From Brevibacillus dissolubilis (GTDB lineage: Bacteria; Bacillota; Bacilli; Brevibacillales; Brevibacillaceae), in assembly GCF_006170445.1 (NCBI RefSeq), contig NZ_VCNA01000012.1:1-64000 (forward strand): 64,000 nt of DNA. Direction: 5' to 3'. Below are positions 48,044 through 60,000 of the stretch, piece by piece. Numbering within the stretch: the stretch's first letter is position 1; the number at the start of each line of letters is the position of its first letter. The translations under genes were made by a program, and so were the position numbers. A model generated the notes under the pieces. That model had not been told where the DNA came from. It saw only the letters and a program-made list of their open reading frames with translations, and did not search any database.

Positions 48044-51000
48044 ATCCATCCAGACAGAACAAGCACACCACAGCCAGCAGCGGAAGGGAAGAAGAAGGAT
48101 CAGCCTTCTTCTTCTCGTCCCAACACCAATCTGCCGGGCACACCAAGCACCGGCTCGATCAACGATATTGAACTCTTTTTACAGCAGTTACTGGCACAAC
48201 AGCTGAACGTACCGTACGACCAAGTCGATCCAAAAGCAGGCTTCTACGATATCGGCTTGGATTCTCCCGGTCTGCTCGGAATGGTAGATGCGATCGGAAC
48301 CAAAATCGGTGCCAGTCTGACGCCGACCCTGCTGTTCGAATATACGACTATTGCCGAGTTGGCCGCCTATCTGGCGAATAAGTACGGCGCTTATTTTCAA
48401 GCATCCCCTACATCCGCACAGGAAAAAGAGGGGGCAGGTCACACAGCCGTCTCTTCGGCTACAGTAGCGACTGATGCGGGAAGCTCCCACACATCAACAG
48501 ACAGATACGTATCGTCCGACCAGAATCAGAGCCAGAACGATGAGAAGCTTTCATCATCTCATACAGCCAGACCAACCGTTGAAGAAGACATCGCCATCAT
48601 CGGGATGGCAGGCCGCTATCCTCAAGCCCGCAACATTCAAGAGTTCTGGCAAAACCTCATGGAAGGCAAAGATTGCATCAGCGAAGTCCCTGCCTCTCGC
48701 TGGGATTGGAAAGAGCTCGAAGACCTAACCTCACCATCAGGCAAAACGCTCTCCAAATGGGGCGGCTTCATCGACGATCAGGATTGCTTTGACCCGCAAT
48801 TTTTCCGTATCTCTCCTAGAGAAGCAGAGATCATGGACCCGCAGGAGCGGCTTTTCCTCGAAACCTGCTGGGAAACCATCGAGGACGCGGGCTACACACC
48901 TAAGTCACTGGTCAAAGCGCAAGGCCAGAACAAACGACGTCCGGTAGGCGTCTTCGTCGGGGTCATGCACAAAGATTATTCCTTGGTCGGTACAGAAGCA
49001 GTATCCAAGGAGAATGTCTTCCCGCTCTCCCTCAACTACGCGCAGATCGCCAACCGTGTCTCCTACATCTGCAATTTCCACGGCCCTAGCATGGCAGTAG
49101 ATACAGTCTGCTCTTCATCTCTGACTGCCCTGCATCTGGCATTGGAAAGCATCCGCCGTGGCGAATGTGAGGCAGCGCTCGCAGGGGGTGTCAATCTTTC
49201 GCTTCACCCGAATAAATACATAAGCTATAACACCGGGGACATGTTCGCAAGCGACGGTCGCTGCCACACCTTCGGAAAAGGCGGGGACGGCTATGTATCA
49301 GGCGAAGGCGTCGGGGCTGTCCTCTTGAAGCCACTGCACAAAGCCGTACAGGATGGCGACCATATCTATGCTGTGATCAAAGGAAGTGCGATCAACCACG
49401 TCGGTACCGTAAGCGGAATCACTGTCCCAAGCCCAGTAGCACAGGCAGATGTCATCGAGTCTTGTTTGGAAAAGGCAGGAGTAGACCCGCGCACGATCAG
49501 CTATATCGAGGCACATGGAACAGGCACATCGTTGGGCGACCCAATCGAGATTCAGGGTTTAACAAAAGCATTCGACCTCTACACAGCGGACAAGCAGTTC
49601 TGCTCAATCGGCTCCGTCAAATCCAACATCGGACACGCCGAATCAGCAGCGGGCATCAGCGGTCTGAGCAAGGTCGCGCTACAGCTCTACCATAAGACAC
49701 TCGTACCGTCCCTGCACTCTGAGGAGCTTAATCCTTACTTGGATTTACCGTCCACTCCATTCTATGTCCAGCAAGAGACCCAAGAGTGGAAGCAGCCCGT
49801 GATGATCGACAACGGTCAGGAAATCAAGCTTCCACGCCGCGCCGGGATCAGTTCATTCGGCGCATCTGGCTCCAATGCCCACATTATTTTAGAAGAATAC
49901 ATCCCACAACCAAAGCGGGGCGACAACACGGTGCCGCTTATTTCCCATGCGAAGCCGACGCTCCTTCCGCTGTCAGCGAAGACCAAAGACCGTCTGCAAG
50001 CCTATGCCGAGAAACTATTGGCTTTCCTCCATGACGGAATCAATCTCGCTGACCTTGCCTACACCTTGCAGGTTGGCCGCGAACCGCTGGAAGAGCGTGT
50101 AGTCTTCCTCGCTGGCGACATCCAAGAGCTGAAGGCCAAATTAAAAGCCTTTACAGAAGGTCAGACCGCGATCTCCGACTGCTGGATTGGACTGGTCAAG
50201 AATGGCAAAGAGTTGACCGTGCCGTCAGGGGAACATCAACATACCCATGAACTCGTCCGTACGTGGATGGATAACGGCAACCTCCAGCAAATTGCCGAGT
50301 CATGGGTCAACGGCATGAGTATCGACTGGAATGCCATCTACGGAGAGCATCGTCCTGAGCGAATCAGCGCACCGACCTATCCTTTTGCCAAGGAACGCTA
50401 TTGGGTACCAGAAGCTCCTGCCAAGTCAAACAGCAAAACCATCACTCAAGTCATCCATCCATTACTGCATCAGAACACCTCTGACTTCACAGAGCAACGG
50501 TTCAGCTCCACCTTTACCGGACAAGAATTCTTCTTGGCCGATCACGTCGTTCGGGGGCAAAAAATCCTGCCGGGCGTCGCCTATCTAGAGATGGCACGCA
50601 CCGCTGTTGAAAAGGCAACAGGCGCAGCCGAAGAAGACCTGAGTGTCATCAGACTCAAGGATATCGTTTGGATTCGACCGATCATTCAGACCAATCAGCC
50701 GGTAGACGTACATATCGGGCTGTACGCGGAGGACAACGGGGAGATCTCGTATGAGGTCTACAGTGAGTCCGCCGATGCAGACAGCGGCCAAGTGGTACAC
50801 AGCCAAGGAAGCGCCGTACTGGGTACAAGACCAGATGCACATCTGACGTTGGATATCAGAAGCCTGCAAGCCGAGTGCAACCAACTGACCGTGACGCAGG
50901 AGGACATCTACAAAGCGTTCCATAGCATGGAGCTGGGCTACGGTCCAGGCTTCCAAGGCATTGAGAAGCTCTACATCGGAGAGAAGCAGCTGCTCGCCCG

Positions 51001-54000
51001 CATTTCACTGCCTGTCTCTGTGAGAAATACGCAAGACCAATACCTCCTGCACCCAAGCTTGATGGACTCCGCTTTCCATACCTCAGTGGGATTTGTGTTA
51101 GGCGCGAAGGAGGGAGATGGAGCGGAGGCCAGACTCTCCCTTCCATTTGCCATGGAGCAATTGGAGATCTTCGGCCCATGCCCGGCTGAGATGTGGTCGT
51201 ACGTCCGTTACAGCGAGGGCAGCGAAGCCGGAGACAAGGTCGTCAAGTATGACATCGACCTGTGCGATGAAGACGGAGTGATCTATGTACAGATGAAAGG
51301 TGCTTCCATCCGAGCTATGGAAGGCGGCGCACAAGCAGAACATACCGCATCTGAAACGAAAACAGTAAAAGTAGAAGTCATCGCAGCAGACACGACACAA
51401 CCACCTGTCGGCAATATCATGCTGCTCCCGACATGGGAACCGATTTCAGTCGAACTGGCTCCGAACGCACCCGCTTCAACCGAACGGGTAGTCATCGTAG
51501 GAGGCACGGAAGAGAACCACAGCATCATCCAACAATACTTCCCGACAGCCGCCGCCTTACACCTGCACCCAACCGATGACATATCAGACATCGCCAAGAA
51601 ACTGGCCTCCTATGGCGCAGTTGATCATATGTTCTGGATTGCCCCTCATCAGCCGCAGTCTCTCTCAGATGAGGAACTGCTAGACGAGCAGAATCGCGGT
51701 GTGATCCAGCTTTTCCGGACGGTCAAAGCGATGCTTCAACTAGGCTACAGCGACAAGCGCGTCAGCTGGAGCATCATCACGAGCCAAGCCCAGCATGTCC
51801 ACAAGCAAGACGACGTTAATCCGTCCCATGCCAGCCTGCACGGACTTGCTGGCACGATGGCGAAGGAATATCCGAACTGGGCCATCAGGCTGATCGATCT
51901 GGAAGCGGGTCGTCCTTGGCCGGGCCACCATATCTTTACCTTGCCTGCCAATCGTCTGGGACATGCCTGGGCTTACCGCAGAGGAGAATGGTATCAGCAG
52001 CAGTTGGTTCCATTCCAGCACACGCCATCTGCCAGCCAGTCGTTATACCGGACGAACGGGGTCTATGTCGTCATCGGCGGGGCCGGTTACATCGGGGAAG
52101 CATGGAGCGAATACATGATTCGCCACCATCAAGCCCAGATCATCTGGATCGGCCGCAGTGCGATCCATGCGGGCATCCAAGCCAAGATCGACAGACTCGC
52201 TGCTCTAGGTCCGGCTCCCGAGTATATCGCAGCGGACGCATCTGATCTTGCGTCCATGCAGCAAGCGTATGCCAAGATCAAAGAGCGCCACAACGAGATT
52301 CACGGAATCATCCAATCTGCGATGGTCCTGAACGAACAGAGCCTGGAGAACATGAAGGTGGAAGAATTCCAAGCCGGACTTGCTCCTAAGATTGCGGTGA
52401 GCGTCCGTATGGCTCAAGTCTTTGGGCAGGAGCCGCTTGATTTTGTCCTGTTCTTCTCATCTCTCGTCGCCTATATCAAAAATGTCAAGCAAAGCCACTA
52501 CGCCACAGGCTGTGCTTTTGAAGACGCTTTTGCCCACCAGCTCTCCAAGCGTTGGAAGTGCCCAGTCAAGGTGATGAACTGGGGCTATTGGGGCGATGGC
52601 TCGGTAGCCGAGGACAAAGAATTCGCCCAGCTACTCGGTCAGATCGGCTTAGCCCTGATCGAACCACAGGCAGGCATGAAGGCACTCGATGTCCTGCTGT
52701 CCGGCCCAATCGATCAGATGGCCCTCATCCATACGAGCAAGCCAGTTACCGTCGAAGGCATGAATCCACAGGAAGAGATCACCGCCTATGAAGCTGTCTC
52801 TTCATTAGATATCTACAAACTGGAGCACCAGATTCCGAAGAAGAGTGTCACCGCCGAACAGATCAAGTACGCCCACAATCAAGAGATGGACGCGCTTCTC
52901 GCCAAAATGCTGTTTGCCCAATTGCAAACCATCGGCATGTTTACCGAGCCAAAAGTAGCGAAAGCAGACCTCGCCTCCACCTACAAGCTGCACGCCCTGT
53001 ACGACAAGTGGTTGGATGAGAGCATCGCCGTTCTGCTGCGCTACAACTACCTCAAAGAAGAAGGAGACACCTATCACGTAGTCAACCCAACCCTGATGGA
53101 TATGGATACCCTGTGGAAGGAATGGGAGGCGCAAAAGGCAGCATGGCAGGAAGACAGCAGCACCAAAGCTTCGTCCATCCTCGTCGATGCCACGCTCAAA
53201 TCCTTGCCACAGATTCTGACAGGCAAGGTTCCTGCCACCGATATCATGTTCCCGGACTCTTCGATGAGACTGGTAGAGGGCATCTACAAGCACAATCCAG
53301 TCGCCGACCACTTCAATGATGTGCTTTCTAGCACCGTAGTCGCGTACCTGCAGGAGCGCCTTGCGCAAGACCCTGCCGCGAAAATCCGCATTTTCGAGAT
53401 CGGGGCAGGTACCGGGGGAACAAGTGCCGGGGTATTCCAGAAGCTCAAGCCATACCAGCAGTATGTTCAGGAATACTGCTACACCGACCTCTCCCGTGCG
53501 TTCCTCATGCACGCCGAAAAAGAGTACGGTCCTGAGAATCCATTCCTGACCTATCAGATCTTCAACGTAGAAGCACCGCTTGCCGGGCAAGACATCGATG
53601 CGGGCGGATATGATCTCGTGATCGCAGCCAACGTCCTGCACGCAACCAAGAACATCCGTCAAACCCTGCGCAACGCCAAAGCCGTCCTCAAAAAAGGCGG
53701 GCTGATCCTGCTCAATGAGATGGCAGGAAACGGTCTGTTTACCCACCTTACTTTTGGTCTCTTAGAGGGCTGGTGGCTGTATGAGGACCCTGAAATCCGC
53801 ATCGCAGGCTGCCCTGGTCTGTACCCAGAATCCTGGCAGCAGGTGCTTGTGGGGGAAGGCTACGACACCGTTATTTTCCCAGCCAAAGAAGCACACACCC
53901 TGCACCACCAGATCGTCGTCGCCCAAAGCGACGGGGTGATCCGCCAAAAGAAAGTGGTTCACCAGCAGCCGATTTCAGCAGCCCGCGCGAAGGATACGCA

Positions 54001-57000
54001 GGCAAAAGCGACAACAGCATCTTCCGCACAGAGCACTGCCAAGCCAACCAGTCAGGCAGACATTCTGCTCCGGGATAAGGTGACGACCTACATCGTCAAG
54101 CTGGTCGGGGAAACACTCAAAATCCCGGCCAACCGGATCGACCCTTCTGATCCGCTCGAAAAATACGGCATCGACTCGATCGTCGTTGTCCAACTCACCA
54201 ATACCCTGCGCAAGGTACTGGAGAATGTAAGCAGCACCTTGTTCTTTGAGCACCAGTCGATTGATGCGCTGGTCGAGCATTTTATCAAGACGCAAAAAGA
54301 CGCATTGATCAAGCTCGTCGGTCTCGATCAGCACGAGATGAATCAAGCGGGCAGCCAGAGCGTGGAGACAGCAGCCGTAGAGACAACCGACCAGTCGTCC
54401 AGTCTGCCAAGCCAGTCCCGCCACAAATCCAGACGCTTCATGAAGCAGACAGCAGATGCTCCGGTCACCGGGACAGCATCCACAGCACCTGCTTCCACCG
54501 TCCGTGATATTGCCATCATCGGTATGTCCGGCCGTTATGCCCAAGCCAAAACGGTACACGAATTCTGGGACAATCTCAGACAAGGCAAGAACTGCATCAC
54601 CGAGATTCCAAAAGACCGTTTTGACTACAACGACTACTACGATCCGCAAAAAGGCAAGCGCGGCACGATCTATACCAAGTGGGGCGGATTCATCGAGGAC
54701 TACGACAAGTTCGATCCTGCCTTCTTCCAGATCTCTCCGGTAGAAGCAGAGCGGATGGACCCGCAGGAGCGAGTCTTCCTCGAAGCCGCCTATGCCAGTA
54801 TCGAAGACGCAGGCTACACTCCTGCCAATCTGAGTGCCAGCCGAAAAGTAGGCGTCTTCACCGGCGTCATGAACAAGAACTATCCGACCGGGTATGGCTA
54901 CTGGTCATTTGCCAACCGAATCTCTTATCTGCTCAACTTCCAGGGCCCAAGCTTGGCGGTGGATACCGCATGCTCAGCTTCTTTGACAGCGATTCACCTC
55001 GCACTGGAGAGCTTATACAGCGGGACGAGCGAAGTCGCCATCGCAGGCGGCGTCAATCTGGTGGTAGATCCGATCCACTATCTCAATCTATCAGCCATGC
55101 AGATGCTCTCAGCAGGTGATAAGTGCAAGTCATTCGGAGATCACGCAGACGGATTCGTCGATGGGGAAGGCGTAGGAGCCATCCTGTTAAAGCCTCTGGA
55201 CAAAGCAATCGCAGACGGCGACCAGATCTATGGTGTCATCAAAGGCAGTATGATCAACGCCGGGGGCAAAACCAACGGCTACACCGTACCGAATCCAAAC
55301 GCCCAGTACGAGCTGATCACCGAAGCCTTGCAGAGAGCAGGGGTTCCGGCGAGAACGATCAGCTATATTGAAGCACACGGAACAGGTACAGCGCTTGGAG
55401 ATCCGATTGAGATTTCCGGTCTGACCCGTGCTTTTGAGAGAGATACCCAAGACCGTCAGTTCTGCGCGATTGGTTCCGCGAAATCGAATATCGGTCACTG
55501 TGAGAGTGCGGCAGGTGTCGCCGCTGTGACCAAAGTGCTGCTTCAGCTCAAACACCGCCAGATCGCGCCTTCTCTGCATTCCGAGGTGCCGAATCCAAAT
55601 ATCCATTTCAGCAACACGCCATTTGTCGTCCAGCACGAGCTTGGCGAATGGAAGCGCCCGGTCATCGACGGACAAGAAGTACCAAGACGGGCTGGTATCA
55701 GCAGCTTCGGCGCGGGTGGGGCCAATGCCCATCTCATCATCGAGGAGTACATTCCACAGGCGTCAGCTACAGCGAACCAAAACAACCCGAACCAACCGGC
55801 ACTCATCGTCCTCTCCGCGAAAAATGCAGAGCGTCTGCAAGAACAGGTCGAGCGCCTGCTGACCGCGATCCAAGAACAGCAATGGACCGACGCTGATCTC
55901 CCACGCATCGCCTACACTCTCCAAGTCGGGCGTGAAGCGATGGAAGAGCGCCTCGGCGTACTGGCTGGCTCGATCCAAGAGCTTATCGGCAAGCTGAAGC
56001 AATTCTTGGACGGCAGTGACTATGTAGACGACCTCTACCGCGATCATATCAAGCACAACAAGAACTCTTTGGCTGTGTTTGCGGCGGACGAAGATACCGA
56101 GAAGATCATCGAAGCATGGATCAGCAAAGGCAAATACGCCAAGCTTCTGGAGCTGTGGGTCAAGGGGCTTACCTTCGACTGGAACAAGCTGTACGGCAGC
56201 AATAAGCCGCTCCGTACCAGTCTTCCTACTTACCCGTTTGCCCGCGAGCGATACTGGCTTCCAGAGTCCGACGCTAAAGGAAAAGGAACCCGCTCACGCA
56301 AAGCACCCAACCAGCTAAAAGGGAAGCTGCGCGCCAAACTCAAAGGATACGCAACGGAAGCTGGCAACCATACCGTTGGCTACAGCCGCGATATCCAACT
56401 CCCGGAAGCCTATGAACTGATGACCTTCGCTGAGAACTGGACAGAGCAGAGCCTCACGGAGACGACTGCTACCAAGATCAACACTCTGCTATGCTTCCTC
56501 ACCGATCCAGAGAATCAAAAAACGGTGGAAGAAGCAGTCCACACCTTTGATTCCCAGACCAAGGTGATTTTTATTGCCCAAGGCCAGGTCTATCAAAAAG
56601 AATCTGACCGCGTATACAGCATCTCCCGCAACGGGCTGAACAGCTACGCGGAAGCCTTCGCAAGCATTCAGGCAGACCACGGCGAGCCAGACGCGATCCT
56701 GTATCTCTGGACGCTGGAGGATGCGGGCTGCATCCAAGACTACTCTTGCATCGCCCATATCCTCAAATCAATCGGCCACGCCAATTGGAAGCCAAAGCGC
56801 CTATTACTCGCAGGCGCATATGAGAATGGACTCGACCGCTGCTACGCGGAGTCATGGATCGGCTTCGAACGCTCTCTCGGACTAGCTCTGCCGAATACCA
56901 AGGTGTCAGCAGTCTATCAAGTTGCGGGCCACGTGAATCCAGCCGACACGGTGAGAGATTGGGCGCACATCCTCTGGGCAGAACTTCAAGCTCCCAAAGC

Positions 57001-60000
57001 GGAGAGTGTCTTATATGAGGGTGGCAAGCGCTATGTATCTACCATCGAGCCGACCATCGTCGAGCAAGGCGAAAACCTCCTGCGACCAGAAGCCACCTAC
57101 CTGATTACAGGCGGCTGTGGCGGTCTCGGCTATCTTTTCGCCAAGCATCTGGCGGCCAACTACTCTGCCAACCTGATCCTCACAGGCCGCTCCCCGATGG
57201 ATGCGGACAAGCAGGCTCAGGTGAAAGCGCTGGAAGAGCTGGGCGGTCAGGTCATGTATGTACAGGCAGATGTCTGCGATTCTGCCTGCATGGAAGAAGG
57301 TCTGAACGAAGCGAAAAAACGCTTCGGTGCCATCCACGGCGTCATTCATGCTGCAGGTGTCGTGAGCAGCCAGAATCTTTTTGAGAAAGATATGCAAGGC
57401 TTCCAAGAGATCATCGATCCAAAAGTCAACGGAACGATGCTGCTAGACGAATTGCTCCAAGCTGAGACGCTTGATTTTGTCTGCTACTTCTCTTCATCAG
57501 CAGCGATCTTAGGCGACTTCGGTTCCTGCGATTACGCCATCGGCAACCGGTTCCAGATGGCATATGCCCGCTATCGTAATGAACAGCAGGGTCAAGGGAA
57601 GACCTTTGTCATCAACTGGCCGGTGTGGAAAGACGGCGGCATGGGCATCGGGGACGAGAAGACGACCGAGATGTATCTGAAGTCCAGCGGTCAGCGCTTC
57701 CTGGAGACGGAGGAAGGCATTGCTGTGTTTGAACGGATTCTGTCTCAAGATCAGGCACAACACCTGATCATCGTCGGACAGCGCAGCCGGGCCAACCGTT
57801 TCTTAGGGCTGGCAGAGCAATCCAGTGCACATGAGATGGTTCGTGAGACTGAACATGAACATGTCGAGACCACCACAGTTCCGGTCGTAACAACCCCTGC
57901 CGGAGCAGGCAGACGGGCAGAGATGCAGGGCTTGAGCATAGAGCAATGCATCGAGTGGGATCTGCAGGAGCACATCTACCAACTGCTCAAAATTCCGAAG
58001 CACAAGCTGGAGCCGGATATGAACTGGTCCGACTTCGGGTTCGATTCGATTAATCTTGCTGAGTTCGCAAGCATCCTGAGCAAGCACTATGGCATCGAAG
58101 TGACACCTGCTGTGTTCTTCGGATATTCCACGATAGAAAAACTGATCCGTTACTATATGGCTGACCACAGGGTAGCGATGGAAGAGTTCTACCGGGTAGG
58201 GGTTACGGAGCAAGTCGAGCAGGTTGTGGTGAAAAAGGCGACTGCACCAGCCCCAGCGGCACAGCAAGTGTCTGGCAAGGCAGTCAATTCCGATGCGGTT
58301 GGCAAAGCCAAATCTGTACCAGCTGTATCGTCAGCTAACATGGGTACATCTGGACAACCAACAGCATCTGCTGTACAAGCGACGCCTTTGGCACCAGCAA
58401 CATCCGGTTCACCAGCACCAACCCACCAACCCGCTTATCCCGCTGTCACCGAACCGATCGCCATCATCGGTATGAGCGGCCGCTTCCCGCAGGCAGACAA
58501 CATCACAGAACTCTGGAACAACCTGAAAAACGGGAAAAGCTGCATCACAGAAGTTCCGGCAGAGCGCTGGGACTGGCGTGAATACTTCGGTGACCCGCTC
58601 CAGGAAGCAGGCAAAACCAACTCCAGATGGGGCGCATTCCTCAAGGACGTAGACCGTTTTGACCCGCTGTTCTTCCAGATCTCGCCGAAAGAAGCGGAGA
58701 ATATGGACCCGCGCCACCGTATCTTTTTACAGGAAGCATGGCGCACCTTCGAAGACGCTGGATACATGGGAGAGCGCATCAAAGGGATGTCCTGCGGGGT
58801 ATACGTCGGGGTGGAAGAGGGCGAGTACGCATTCATGGCGGGAGACGACATGAAGATCAACGGCAGCCAGAATGCCACCCTATCCGCCCGCATCGCCTAT
58901 GCACTCGATCTGAAAGGCCCGAACCTTGCCCTGACCGCAGCATGCTCCTCTGGCCTCGTCGCCATCCATCAGGCATGCCTGGCCCTTCGTCAAGGCGATT
59001 GCGAGATGGCACTGGTCGGTGGTGTCAGCCTGAATATTTCCCATATGTCATTCGCCGCGCTGAGCAAAGCGGAGATGCTTTCCCCAGACGGACAATGCCG
59101 GGTATTCGATACGCGTGCCAATGGATTGGTGCCGGGCGAAGCCGTAGCAGCCGTGCTGTTAAAACCATTGTCCAAGGCGATTGCCGATAACGACCACATC
59201 TACGGCTGCATCAAAGCAAGCGGGGTCAACTACGACGGCAGAACCAACGGGATCACCTCGCCGAATCCGTTCAGCCAGCAGGAACTGATCGAAGGGATTT
59301 ACGATAAGTATCAGATCAATCCACTCGACATCCAGTACGTCATGGCACACAGCACGGGTTCCAAGTTGGGCGATCCGCTGGAGGTACAGGCTCTCACCAG
59401 TGCTTTCCGCAAATATACCGACCAGAAACAATTCTGCACATTAGGCTCGATTAAACCATTGATCGGGCATACCTTTGCCGCTTCCGGTGTCGTGGGTGTC
59501 ATCAGTATGCTGATGGCGATGCGAGATCAGCTGATCCCAGCCACCTACAACTCCGAAGTGAACAATGAATATATCAATTTCAAAGATAGCCCATTCACCT
59601 TGATCAAAGAAAATCAGACATGGGTGAACAAAAACAACCAGCCACGCCTAGGTACAGTCAGCTCCACTGGCATCAGCGGAACCAATGCACATGTCGTCGT
59701 CGAGGAATATGTCCCGATTACGACCGATACGAATCGTGCTCCTGCTGATCCAACGCCGCAAATCGTTGTCCTTTCCGCAAAAGACCAAGACAGCCTGCAA
59801 GCGGTTGTAGGGCAAATGCTCGACTTTGCTGAACACCAAACCGAGCTCTCCATCCCGAACCTCGCCTACACGCTTCAAGTGGGACGCGAAGCGATGGAAT
59901 CCCGCCTGGCGATGGTCGCGAGCAGCAAGCAAGAGCTGATTAGTGGGCTTAGGGAATACCTCCGAGCGGTAAAAGAAGGACGACTGCAAGCAGGGCAAGC

